In this document: piece by piece, positions 20,418 through 34,630 of the stretch
How the letters are laid out: each line of letters begins with the position of its first letter
How positions within the stretch are numbered: position 1 is the first letter of the stretch
Assembly: GCA_002946415.1 (NCBI GenBank)
Contig: NJPS01000043.1
Coordinates: 372,001 to 436,000 of the forward strand
Direction: 5' to 3'
DNA length: 64,000 nucleotides
Source of the DNA: Rutstroemia sp. NJR-2017a BVV2
Lineage: Eukaryota; Ascomycota; Leotiomycetes; Helotiales; Rutstroemiaceae
Translations under genes and position numbers: made by a program
Notes under the pieces: generated by a model
Seen by the model: the letters and a program-made list of their open reading frames with translations, nothing else
Told to the model about the DNA's origin: nothing
The model's database searches: none

Positions 20418-22946
20418 TCAAGAATGAATGCTCTGCCCCACCGCCTCCTGCACCGCCTCCGCCACCCTCTCCGCCTTCTCCAATCTCTCCTTCTCCGTCT
20501 CCTCCTCACTGACCTCCTCCCCCCAAACATTCCCATCCGCAGCCACCTGATCTAATTTCAACCCCCCCTCCTCCACCTCATCCACACCCCTCTCCCCCTC
20601 CCCCTCCCCCTCCCCCTCCCCAATAACCACCAACCCCGGACTCACCAACCCTGGACTCACCAACCCCGAATCCGGCGTCCCCGTCCCTACACTCTTCAAC
20701 CTCAACCCCTCCGCCTCCACCTCCGAATCAAAAATACTCTCCTCAAAACTCTTCTTCCTCGCCGACGCCGGCGACACCACCATCGAATCCCTCGGACTCT
20801 TAATTTTCTCCTCCCCGCCACCAATCTGCAACTTCCCCAACGGCGGTTGATTATTCTCCTTCAAATTCAACGTCGCTGTAGAATTCCTCTTCGAGTTCCC
20901 ACCATTCGTAACCGAGCTCGAACTCGAGCTTCTCCCCCACCCCGATTTCCGCTTCTCGCCTACCCACGCGCCCCAACTGCCGATGTATGCGCCGGCTTTA
21001 CTTCCCACGCTCTGCACTGTGCTGGGCGCTGATTGACTGATGGGACTAGTTGGGCCGCTTCCATTCGCGTGGCCGTTTTTCTCCGCAGCCAGCTTCGCGG
21101 CTTGGGCCTCCTCGTGCTTCTTTCGTTGGTTTTCGCGGAACACTTCCATGTCCGCGTAGAGTTTATTAAAAACTGTACTAGCCTTCTCTCTGCCTGCTGC
21201 GAAGTTTCTTCCTAGGACTTCCTTTCCGACGGCGAATCTTTCATCGAGATGCATCTCTTTGACTTGCTCTGCAATACGCCTCTGGACATCATCGATGGTG
21301 AGACCGCCTGCGCAAGGATGTTTGGGCTCGACGATGTCAAAAAGATGGGATTCTGTATGGTTATTCCATATCTGGTAATTATCCGATCGGGTCCAGGCTT
21401 CGATCCAGTCGATGCCGAAGTCATTGGCCGGGTCGCCTTCGACCTGTGGTAATTGAGCTTTGGGGTTGTGGGCATGGGCAGCAAGGTAGTTGTGGCATTT
21501 GACGGAGGAGATGAGGGATAGGAGATATTCCTCGAATTGGAGACGAATAAACTCCTCGGAGCCTACGTAGCCCATAGTTTTCGGTCGGCTGGGATTGGAT
21601 TCGTCCCAAGTGTCATTGACCGTTTGAGTAATAAAGTCAATCCAACGGCGATCGGCCACTGAAAGCGCAAGTGCAGACCGTAGAGATGCTGAAGTTATGT
21701 TTATGGTGAGTTCATCCAGATTAATAAGTATATCGCTGTATCGATCTTTCTGTTGGAGAAGTATAGAATTCGTGGAACCAACAATGTAAGATTTTGTTCC
21801 GAAATCCGCTAGTATATCAAGTTGCTGCAAAGGGGTATAAGGACCAAAGAGACTTCCCTATCATCCACACGTCAGCATATATTCTCAGATACTTAACGCA
21901 ATGGATTTTGCTTACCTTGCCAAAGATTTGCAGAGGTAGCCCCATATAACACAATAACGAACTCCTATCACTGGTCTTCAGACTCGTAGGTTTCACCAGG
22001 TTCTTCTGATAATTATCCATTTCCGGGTCCGCGCAATCCTGTAAATTGCGTATAAGACCTGGTATAAGTGAGATGAGCGAGAACTGCATCATACACAGCC
22101 TCTCACATCTCGAGCCAAAGAATAACATCTGTATCTTAGTCAGTATGGTATTTCCAAGGTGGAGTTCGAAGAAACCTACTTTTGGCTGCAGCAGACAGCA
22201 TTTGAAAAGGACCAAAGTCTGCCATTTAAACTCCCTAACCAATTCCCTCAAACTCATACCCAAGTATTCCTCCCTGTCCCCTAACTCCCCCCTCTTCTTC
22301 TCTTCCGCCAGACTCTCCTGAAACCTCCTCAAAATTTCCACATCTGTGAATTCTCGCTGCGCGAACCATGCTTTTGTAACAACTCCCAGTCTCTCTCTCA
22401 GCATTCCGAAGAATTGAGGAGAATCCGCTATTATAACTACCGCTTTTTGAACCGTCGATCGTGTTACCTCTGCAGGTCGATTGAGTAGTGCCGATGCGTC
22501 CATTTGTCGTGTGCAAGAGATTCCGAAGAGGGAGGTCGCTGGCAGGCCGTCGCGAGCGGGGCGCAGAAGTGTGAAGTACGAGAAATCTTCCGCTGATCTA
22601 GAAGGATCATTTTCTGTCAGCTCCAATGGTTTGAAAATCCTATAGGTGAGAATAAGAGCACTCACGCATGCGCTCCATCGCTCAGAGCCATGAACGGTAG
22701 TAAAGGCCATTCATTATCCACGGCAGGATCTGTGCCCTCCTCCGCTCCAAACCAAGATTCAACTTCAGGTCCCCTATTCAATGACAGTCAGATATTTATA
22801 TTCCCCATTACATTAAGCAATCAAGTAGGACTCCGCAAGAAAGCTCACCTTGCATGATGGAAATCCACCACAGTCACCAGCGGCACAAACCCCGTCCCAT
22901 TCGCAACCCCATTGCCCATCTTCTCCTCAATCTTTGTATTTTCCAT
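20418..22946 (-). CDS. AVL9: Avl9-family late secretory pathway protein
   Basis: Avl9-family protein, related to DENN-domain proteins and linked to exocytic transport from the Golgi. Exons 22946-22849, 22773-22666, 22597-22180, 22128-21916 and 21857-20418 give 758 residues, close to yeast Avl9. The first exons encode VTVVDFHHARGPEVESWF, and the next ones LPFMALSDGAHA, SLFGISCTRQ and RSTVQKAVVII, the conserved DENN-like N-terminal core. The correct acceptor of exon 3 (22597) is chosen because it restores ALSDGAHASAEDFSYF. The C-terminal third is disordered, Ser-rich and acidic, and includes an in-frame 6-base repeat coding for Gly-Glu. An aromatic, charged region (VFNKLYADMEVFRENQRKKHEE) near the middle may be helical. 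Family assignment is by recognised motifs only. The related Anr2 group is the alternative. Confidence 0.85.
20593..20626. repeat. In-frame CTCCCC repeat in the AVL9 coding sequence
   Basis: Five to six copies of a 6-base CTCCCC unit, read on the minus strand as alternating Gly-Glu codons in the disordered C-terminal tail. Copy-number change would not shift the frame. Confidence 0.85.
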
Positions 22947-24398
22947 AATACCTATCGCGTCCCGCTCCGCAGAGATGAATCGTATTGTTCTCCGTTCTCT
23001 CTTATACCTGCAAAAAGAGGCAAATCGTGGAAATCCACCACTCTATAACGACCAATCTCCTCAGATCACTTTTGCAAATCCCACGAGTTGAATCTTGTCT
23101 CCTCTAAATTCGCAGATTCAGGCGTTCGAATTGAAAGCTCCAGCAAAAGACCTCCCGCCCTAGAAAAGAAAACTTCGAAGTCCTCGTATACCAATATCAA
23201 AAGAAAGGTCCGCAGCGTTCGAACCGCTCTCGTAGTCGTGGTAGGAATAAGTTATCTCGTTCGCCCCGCAATCAATACATCATAAGGGTGCTTGGATGTT
23301 TGATTCTCCTGATTCCCCAATTTGAATCCCCTTTATAGATATCAATTGCCGTCTGTTTGTGTTATGGATATTGCTTGTTTTCATGCGTCTTTCCCCCGAT
23401 TCAAAATTCCCCAGACCAAATTCCCAATTCCCCTTATGATGCCCTTGCCCGATATTTAACCGCACCTGAGACTTTCACCAAAAGGTTCGATTAAGACCTT
23501 CCCCACAAAACTTCATCAAGCCTTATTTCTTAAACCGCTTTTTTGAACCTCCCGTTTTTTGATGCCTGCCCCTTTTGTTGTATAAGGGAAAAAGTTGTTG
23601 GAAGCTCTGGGGAGAAAACAAAATAACAGGTTCCCATCTATCGAAAAAAGTAATTAGCAGACCGCACTCCCCCATCCCACCAGATGCAAGGCCAGCGAAG
23701 AAAGTCCACCAGGTCTGAGAGCATGATCCTTGCCAACGATGCTTCTTATCCAATAAATCTAGAAGCTTACTGTGTGTGCAAGGATAACATGACCGCCGGA
23801 GTCTTGGGATGCATTACGGTCACATGATTGGTGAGTGGAAGTACTTTCTCACATCGAAGAGTATATAGTACCTTGTATTGGCTTCACACCAGGAGAAGTT
23901 ATGCCTTTTCAATATAAACAAGATCAACGAGATTCTATGTGTTGCAAATATCGATACGGTAAGAAAGCCCAATTTGGGGGGATCATCATTCATCGTCTAT
24001 TTCCATGAAAACGCCATTGCCAGTACTCAGTACTCCCTGTTATCTCGGTGCCTCTTTTCGAAAAGAACTTCATTCTTTTGCTGCTTGCATAGATACCTCA
24101 GTAGTACCGCCCTGTCGAACTAGCCACAAAATCGTTACTGGGTGATAGGGGCAAAACGCATGCTTCGAGCAAGTACGTTCGCAAAGGGGTCCTCGATGCA
24201 GTAATATGTACACCAAAATGTTGGAAAAGAGAGCAATCCTGTCCGCTGACAATCCAGGAAGCTGTGTTGCATCAGAAAGCTATAAGGAGGACGCCCTCTC
24301 CTCCATCATCCCGCCCATAATATATACCCATACCATAGTGATAGTGCTCGAGGGCACAACTTCGATAAACCAACTGAACCGAAAGAAAAGAAATATCT
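22947..24398. other. Gap between AVL9 start and HOG1 stop
   Basis: About 1.45 kb without a supported gene. It should contain the AVL9 promoter on the left and the HOG1 3' untranslated region on the right. The short open frames here have no recognisable motif. Confidence 0.45.
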
Positions 24399-26063
<1,665 letters not shown>

Positions 26064-26417
26064 TTTGACTTATGTTCTCTTCTTCTGAAGCACTGCTGCG
26101 ACCAAGTTGATAGAGATGTAGTGAAAGTTGGGAGGTTGAGGTTGAGATTGTGGTCGTGGAGGTGGATGTGGTTGTGGTTGAAGAGAAGAGGATGCAAACA
26201 GGATGAAGGCGAGGGTGAGTAGAAGTTTCGTTGGTGGTGTTTTTGTGAAGGAATGGTCGGCGGATGCAAAAGGCGATTTGGATTTCGATTGACTAAGGTT
26301 GGGCAGATAGGCGTGTGGTGGTATGTATAGTAGGTGGAGGGAAATGGGGGAATGGGAAATGGGGAATGGGAAAAGGGAAAATCGTTAGATCACAATTATA
26401 AGAATTATGTATGGAAG

Positions 26418-26440
26418 GTCGCCTGGTCGCCTGGTCGCCT
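26418..26440. repeat. CGCCTGGT microsatellite
   Basis: About three copies of an 8-base GTCGCCTG unit in the HOG1 promoter region. Confidence 0.75.
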
Positions 26441-26461
26441 AGCTGTCAGGTCCTGGTAAAA

Positions 26462-26504
26462 GTGGTGCAAAGTGGTAAAGTGGTAAAGTGGTAAAGTGGT
26501 AAAA
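26462..26504. repeat. GTGGTAAA microsatellite
   Basis: About five copies of the 8-base unit GTGGTAAA, roughly 400-440 bases upstream of the HOG1 start codon. Confidence 0.85.
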
Positions 26505-29500
26505 GTCGTTCTAGCAGCAAGTCGATGTTCTCCTGCTCTTCCAAGATTCTCAGCCGATTAAGCAGATTCTAACCACAAGTGACATGCAAATTGTACGGCC
26601 TTTCCCCTTTGACGCGCCGCTTTTGCAATGGTTGGGTTTTGCCGACCCTTTTTTCTTTTTCGCGAACTTTGCCTGCCTCGCCTGCTCACATGGAGTTTCG
26701 AGTTGAGAAGTTGGATAGAATGTAACCACTATTCAACTTTTCGTCAATGGGGGGCTAAGGCTATTGGATACCCGTCGTGGCTTTCAGGAATTAGGAGCGA
26801 TGAGAAGAAGGCACTTGGTGGGCAGGCGAGGGCGTATGTATACTTCACTTTGTAGACGTGCAAATCCTCCTTGGTTCTGGCAGAAGCCAAAGTCAAATAG
26901 ATGAAGAAAAGAAAATTCGGTAAGTTAACATAACAATATTGGACCCTGACTGCCAGTGGCCTTTCTACGGAGGTGAGAAAGAGTCTTGCATTGTTGGACG
27001 CGCGAGGGCGGTGGATCTCTACTTATCAGGGTTGGAGATCGAGATTTGATAACCTACTCGTGTCTCGACACCCACCCGCCGCCGTCCCCTCCGCTGCTCT
27101 GTCTCCCACGTCCACTCTTCTCCCCTCCCCCGTCTACCCACTCGGTAGCAGTATATAACATAGCACTTTGGGCATACATCGTGGGTTCTAGTTCCAGCTG
27201 AATGCAACGGAGGTGGTAGGATGAGGATGCAGCCCGCCAGCAGGACAGCTAGGTATAGGACGTAGAAAGTGGAGGGAGTATGGGAAGGATTGGGATGGAT
27301 ATCCAAGGACGTGCATGGTTCAGGCAAGGCAAAGAGTGAGATTGAGGGGCCATTCGCATCGAGAATTACCCCTCCTCATTCCCCATCGACAACCATCTCC
27401 CTTAACACAGGTACGAAGCACAGCGAAAAGTCGACACATTAATAGCCATTCTGTCGGAGCGGGCCTCCGCACTCCTTCATCTGCCAATCAACTAGTTCCG
27501 CGTCCTGATCGTCGTGGCATCCTCATGTTACGATGAATGATGAAAGTATGAATGGAGGCATGTTTCACCTGTTCTTTCCAACGGCACACAGCGGACAGTT
27601 GGATAGGGCGGCAGCAGGTTGGGGCCCATGCGGCTTCTACTTTAAAGTAAGTTATGTGTTATGAACTTATGATGCATCCCACCGACGTCATTGTTTGATA
27701 CCCTGGACATGCTGCCATCCCAGACACCCGAGCAGCGCTAGACCCCCTTGAAAACGAAGAAATGTGGGCGCTTTTGCACCGTCGTTGGCTATTTGCGTCT
27801 GGTCCGGCTCCTCTATCTTACTCTTTCTCCAACTTCTCGTCTCCATATCTCCAGCCTTCCCCTATCAAAGACCGTGCCTTGTCAGCACGCTGCCATTTTC
27901 GATCGATGGCTGCCGCTTAGAGCTCGATTGCAACCACCTGTACTCAAACACTTGTACAACTCACACAACGACCCTTAATAAGTTGTTGTTAGGTGCTACA
28001 GACAGAGCGCGAACCTTATTACGGTGGCTATTGCCTGGGAGCCTGGCAGCCTGGCAGCCTGGGAGCGACATGTTTCCAGTCACACAACATCCGGTGCATG
28101 ATTGAGATGCTTCACTTCCCACCTATTTCGACCATCCTAACATTTCCACTCTTTCTCCCTCTTCGTACAGTACGGAAGTAGAAGCCATTGCATTGCCACA
28201 ACCGAAATGGCATTCACCCATTTCACAATGCCATCTGCCCCACAGCATCGACAATACGGGGGGGGAGTAAATCCAGACCCCTCGAAAAGTCGGTGCAGGA
28301 AAACATGAGAAGGGTGTTTAACAATCCATCCTCATTGGTCGGATCCGCAGCATGGCATTCTTTCCAATTTTCGCATCATTTACCAAAAGGTCATGCCGAG
28401 GAATACCGATCAATGCACGTCATCGCGATAACACCGAGGAAGCACAAAGCAAAAGCACACGCACAAGCACGAAGGGCCTCCATCTGATTTGCTCCCTCCC
28501 GTGCCAAACTGCCTTTTAGAGTTCAATATGAAAGAACTTCCTCCGGCCGAGAAGTCACAAAGTTAAAATCCGTATCTGCAGCATTGGGTGGCGACAGATA
28601 TCCAGGAACCAGAAACGATTGACAATGGCTGGGCAAGGCTATCAAATCATCCTTCGCTCTCCAGACTCCAGGACTGTTTCCTCCGGATTTCTGTACGGAA
28701 GTACCTCGATGTCACTAAATATATCCGAGCTGCTGCCAGTGCGTGCTGATATAAGATCGGTGCTAACGTTATCTTATCAATGCCATGGTTTGATCGGACT
28801 TTTCCAACTTAACTTACAGTAAGTTTGGCGGGCTGGACGAGATACATTACATTCGCGGAGAAGGGCATGAACCCGACTGTGCGCAGGTAGTGCTGATACT
28901 CTCTCCATCCCGTCCAGAAAATAGCCATTAACCCAACCAAACCCAACCACAGCCGTTACGAAAGCCACCGGACGAAACCCTATAGATGCAAAACCCATCC
29001 AGCATCGCCATGGCCATTGAATCGAGCCAAGACGGTCAATCAATCATCTCTATCTTTCACTGGTAAGCGCCAGCACACAGATAATAAGCATGACACGATA
29101 TTCATCAATCATCTACACTGTTTCAACCATGACGTAAAATGACATCCTCGATGTCCAGAGCTCTCCTTTCCGAATGTCGCGCAACCAATATACAAATGCC
29201 CTCCATCTCCTGATTCTGCAGCGAAGCGGCGTTGAGTCCCTCTCCGCCGCTCCCACTATGTCTTGTCTCAGCGCCATCGCACAGAAATCCTCCCGTGGCT
29301 GTGCATGGGAGGCTGGCAGCACGTTAGGATGTGACGACTACTTTTACATGCGCTCACTCACTACGCATAGTAATCAATCAAAGAAACACAGACTACGCCG
29401 TCCCTGTGACATACATTCGAGAACCTTTTATCCGTCTAAATTTCAGATCATACGATTACAAACACAAGTCTTGCAATTTCCCACACCCAACCATTTGGGT

Positions 29501-30168
29501 GATTTGAAAAACAGCAGACTACAATCAATCTGTTTCAATTGGCAGGAGCATATACTTAGTGCACGATTACAAGAGAACTTCTTCTCTCTTACTATTAACT
29601 AGACCTTGAGTATGAAAAATTGTTGATAGATAGATTGATAGACAATAGATTAGACGTGCCTTTTAAGTGCGTGTGAGTAAGTGAGTATCTATGACCCTGT
29701 GAATGAAGAAGACTTTTGCAAGCCTCTCAGGACCGAATGCCAGAGGGGTCGTGGGTTCGTTCAATATCAATCATATCAGAACACCGTGTAGTTCCTTGCC
29801 GCAAGAAATTTCATTTCCGCATCACTCTCTCTAAACACTGCGAGACGATGAGGGGGGTTAGAGGAGAGAAAGAATATAAATGTTTGTTTGGCACACCACA
29901 CACACCACAGCACGTCGCACAACCAATCAATCAATCAATCCCAGCAAAATATGTATGTATGAAAGCTTTCTTTCCATTGTCTATATATTCAATGTGTCCA
30001 TCCGTCCATTCCATCCATCCTCCTGTGCCATGACCGACCCATCCATCTATCTCCCTCCCTTTTAATTTCCTCTCTCCGCCCGCCCCCCTTTCCTATCCAT
30101 TCCATCCATCTATCTACCTCCAGCCCACACTCGCAAAGTCCAGCCCGCCATCTTCCATTTCCAAAGGG

Positions 30169-30177
30169 TATAAAAAG
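30169..30177 (+). promoter_or_regulatory. Possible TATA box of an unidentified plus-strand transcript
   Basis: TATAAAAAG directly downstream of a long pyrimidine-rich tract on the plus strand, with no gene annotated after it. The motif is common by chance in such DNA. Confidence 0.25.
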
Positions 30178-31082
30178 CAAGCAAGCAATCAATCAATGTA
30201 TCCCACCACACCACCACTCACTTCCTCCCCACCCTCGCCCCCACCTAGACGAAAGCGAAGGGAAGCAAAACCCCCATCAAGAGAACCAAGACAAACAAAT
30301 AAACATCCACAATGAAAAAGAAACGACACAACGGTTACATACAGTTCCTTCTGAACCCCTGCTCTCCGCTCTCTCTTCCAAGGTTCCAAATATACATCTA
30401 GTCCCGTCCCTCCCGGCCTCGTTTGTGCCACATCCAACTCCCCCACAACCCCTCCGCTTTCTCCTTCTCACTCGTCTCCGTCCTCTCCCCACCTCCTCCC
30501 TCTATTTCTTAGAGGAAAGAAAGAGGAAGAGAACCATAAAATATCAAACATTAAGTATGTGTGTGCTTGCTGTTCTAACCATATTGATTGTGATCTGTGT
30601 TCTGCGGCGCCTCGAATGCGAAAAGCGCATGCCGGCGTAGCCTTTCTTTTTCGAAAAATGAAACGAATCGACTGGCGTACTGCGGACAGGTAGTAAAAGA
30701 AGGGCGTTAATAAAAAGTTGCAGTACGCCGTCGCAATCCGGTGGATTAAAGGCTGAAGAACAAAGGCATTGGAATCCTTATATACAGCGTGTTGCCTTTC
30801 TCGTTAAAGGTCATAAAGGGATGACGGCCTCTACACCGGATTGTAAAAAAAGAAGTCTAAAGTGGAAGATTCGAATAGCAAGTTTGTACCAGTTCGAAAA
30901 AAACGCCCCGTGGATATTCTAACTGTAGAGATAGAGCATAGATGATTCCGGGGTAGAGAATGTAGGTAATTAGAAGTGTAATAGTAGATGAGACCCCGGA
31001 AACATGTTTTTGGTGCGTTGAATCATGAATCGTTGATCGTGCTCGTGCTGGCTGCGCTCATGTGCACGATACCCTCTATCCT

Positions 31083-34000
31083 TCAAGGTATTTTCCCTCC
31101 TTTGCGTGTATTTTCATTGCTTTCGGGGTCAAACATGGCCGTGACGCTAGCCAATGACCAATTCGATGACGACGAGTGGACTGCGACAAGCCACGCCGCC
31201 ACTATATTGACTAGATAGTGAAGCATGTATGCGTAGGTGACACCATACACAGCAGCGTAGATGGAAATTCCGAAAAGAAGTAGACTGGTAACGTGGCGAA
31301 CACGCGACGTTACTCGAGGCACCATCTTCCCACTTGTTAAGGTTTCCACGAGAAGGATGAATGGCATAATGGAGAGGACGTTGTGGTGCGATGAGAATGG
31401 TGTAAGCCAATGCACTGCCAGATTGTGAACCCATACGACGAGAATGGGAAGGTTGATAGGTAGGATCCAAAGCATAAGTATAAGGATGGAGTGAACGTAA
31501 TTGTAGAAATTGTAGTTCGTGTTGGACCGTGCTTCTCTAGCAAATCGAAGGGCTCGCGCACATGTTGCTATTTGCACCAGGCATGCTACCAGGTACGCGA
31601 ACTGGTAAGGAATGACAGTTGAAACTAAGAACAGCAGTACACCCGTGGTGAACACACGTCTTCGGGGAGATGATGGTGCAAAGGCAGGAGATTGTGCCCT
31701 TCTTCTGTCCTCGTTGCGCAGCCATGCTGGCTTAACGCTCATCCACCCATAAAGAACACTGAGGGCGTGAGTGAGGGATAAGGTAGCATAATTGATGACA
31801 ACGCAGACTCCAACGCAAACAAGTCCGATCAACGGCACCATGAACCAGAAGAAAGGATCTTGTGCCCCAACGAGAAGATCGTTCTTTGTGAAGTCGATAG
31901 GTGTCTCGGTTGCATTCTTTCCCCATCCCCAAAATCCTGTCGAGGCACTCTGCGGCAGTGCTGAGCTTGCTTGGGCGAAAGAGATCGAGAGGCAGGTAAG
32001 AGCCAGGAGCATCAGAGGTAACGATTGGCGCAAACACAAGTCCAAACTCTCGCTGAAAGATATGAAAATCCCAGTCTCATCATACATGCGGAATTGCTTC
32101 CTCAATACCAAAGCAACAACCAGTAAGGGGAAGGCAGCGAAGACTGTCCGGTATCGCATATAAAGCTTGCCTAAGCTTCCTGGAACATCAACTGTCAGGG
32201 ATATCTTGATACTCGAATTGCAAGTTGGATCTGTCCAAAACTGTAGACTAAGTCCATCTTGAACGGCTTTAGATTTGAGCGGAGGTGGCATGAAAGGAGA
32301 GACACCGTGAAGATTAATGTTCGCTTGCTTCACGTTTACGAAGTATTTCGACTCATACGGTTCGGAAATGGACTGTCGTAAGAGAGGAGTGAAAAGCTCG
32401 GACTCCTCCCCGCACACCTGACTTCCCATTTCCAGATTGTATGCAAGTAAACTTGAATGTAAGGCAGGAATTTTGACCTCTGCAACCATTGGTCGACTTG
32501 GAGGGAGTCGCATTTTCATGCCGAAAGCAAGCAAGCGCCGGAGGCTCAAAGATCGAACCCGATGCGACTGTACGTTATCACTAAATTCTGCAAGAACCCA
32601 GCCAGGGGTTGGATCGACTGCCTTATCGACTATAGCCACAAATTGGTGGTCAATAATGTCCTCAAGGTCATACTGCAAATAAGAAAATGGCTGTATTTCC
32701 TCCTCCTCGTCCAGATAGAATGGCTTCTTGGATGTTCTAGTCGAAGCCGGCAAAGGAATGAGATCACTCGCAGCATTCTTGCAAGCCAATCTTGTGGACC
32801 CGGAACTTTCTCCTGAAAGATCCATGTTCATAGAAAACAAGGTTGCCGATTGTCCTGGATGCAATGGGAAAACGCTGCAAAAAAGGACCTCCAATTTCCC
32901 GGAATCTCCTGATTTGTCCAGCTTCTGATCGGATAGTAGGGTAAATCGTTTACCACCCGGCGTGCCCTGAGGTGGAATAGGAAGTAGATGAGCTTTTGGT
33001 TTTCTAGACTCTCCAAATTTTCGCAAGGTCAATCGTTCTCCTAGTGGGATTATTGCATGCGAATTGTCTTCGAGCGTGAGAAGGGTGGTAGGATCCTTAT
33101 GTGCTAGGGTCTTCTCAGCAACACTCTCCATTCCAGTTAAATACCATTTTTTGAATATCCTCATTCTCTCGGCTCGGGGTTTGGTTTGCGCAGGTCTATT
33201 GACATCGATAACGTCATATAATGACCTGACAACCACTTTCCTGAACTGATCACACCATAAAATTGCTTGGTGATCCATACCCGTCCATACATTCGGGACG
33301 GAAGAGGTGAAAACAGTAAATCCATGTGTATCTGGCACTAGAGATTCCAAGCTCGCATAGTCTGATGGTACAACTGTGTCGAGCCCGCCTCCAGCGATTG
33401 ATAACAGAGTAACATGCCACAGAGGATTGTTGTTGGCCCATTTCTGTGAATAAGCTTGGCGCCAATAATCGTTAATCTGCTTGTAGGTTTTGACAATCTC
33501 GGCGTCGAAAGAAACCGGGGGACGTGCATGCGGAGCGGACATGGTGATAATCGTATTGATAGAATTTGATTGATAGTTGGGCATGATCAGCATAGTTCGT
33601 GCCACAATACCACCCATAGAATGTCCTAGTATTATGACAGACGTTGGATCAGGGAGCTCCGAATCGCGCTGTGATCTGCGTGGGTCGTGGTATAACGATA
33701 AGATATATGCAACGGCCTCGTTCAAATATTCCGCTTGATCTAACATGGTCTGTCCATGGAAAGCAGTTATGTCTTCGTTGAAGTCGACCGTAAAGAAATC
33801 CAAATTCCGGGCACCGGCGCTGATTGCTTCAGAATCGTGCTGTAATACATCGTGAAAGTAAGTTGCAGCCTCTGCCGCAATTGGTCGAACCTGTTTATAA
33901 CTCCCAGCATTTCCAGGTATAAATAAAACGGGGACGCCTTTGACCTGGAGGAGAATTGTAAGTTTTGAGCTTCACCTGCCACACAAATCCTTACCTTGGT

Positions 34001-34630
34001 ATCCTCATCCACCATGCCCTCCCTATACAGATATACCGAATATTTGCTTGCAAAACGAGTATGTTCCGTGTCGAAATCGGATAATTTCGCAAAAGAAGGC
34101 CTCATATATGACATTCGACATCCCTTGTTATCCAATTGTCGCGTAGTAAATGAATGGATTATAGACCCTAAAGTGATTAAGGCTATGAGAGTGGTAACGA
34201 GAGTCAATGGCGTGAATGCCCAAGGATTCCGCAGCCCCGGCCGTCGAGCACTTGGCTGGGAGGGAGACATCTTGCCCGCGGCAATGCCCCCTTTTGAGGC
34301 TACACTTATAACAGCAGATTCGGAAAGTCGAGCTTTGTCTATATGTCCATTGCGCGATTCCACAGGCTTCCAATTCGTGTTGCTGGGGCGTCTACTCCTC
34401 GCGGCCGAAGGTCTCGTATCGCTACTTTTCCGTCGATCTAGCTCGTGTGAAGTATGTTGAGAAGTCGAATGTCGCGATGTTGTCTGAAAACTCTGCGTAT
34501 CCCTATTTGATATCGACACTTCGCTTTTAGAGCGAGCAGTGAACCCTTGTCCTTCAGTTATTACATCGATACTGGAAGATGAATCGTCGCCCTCTTCCTC
34601 TGCGGCCGACCCGGATGATCTCCTCAGCAT
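31083..34630 (-). CDS. BST1: GPI inositol-deacylase (Bst1/PGAP1)
   Basis: ER membrane esterase removing the acyl chain from the inositol of GPI anchors, needed for efficient export and quality control of GPI proteins. Exons 34630-33995 and 33944-31083 with one 50-nt intron give 1165 residues, typical for filamentous fungi. The Ser-rich cytosolic N-terminus is followed by a first membrane helix at about 143-165. After the intron come VPVLFIPGNAGSYKQVRP and the lipase motif GHSMGG with the likely catalytic Ser near residue 321, then APHARPPVSFD. The C-terminal third carries several hydrophobic helices. The ORF 5' end has no plausible longer start. Another GPI-anchor gene, MCD4, lies 12 kb away, but the intervening genes are unrelated, so this is probably coincidence. 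Confidence 0.95.

Larger units (their letters stand above)
26064..31082. other. 5-kb gene-free region between HOG1 and BST1
   Basis: No protein gene can be supported. The longest frames are low complexity and lack any family signature. The left part is HOG1 promoter. At 29.98-30.13 and 30.36-30.52 kb the plus strand is strongly pyrimidine-rich, and a TATAAAAAG word sits at 30169, the arrangement of a plus-strand fungal promoter. The only following ATG frame near 30312 is 29 codons. A non-coding RNA or an unrecognised spliced gene is possible. The far right is the BST1 3' flank. Confidence 0.45.
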
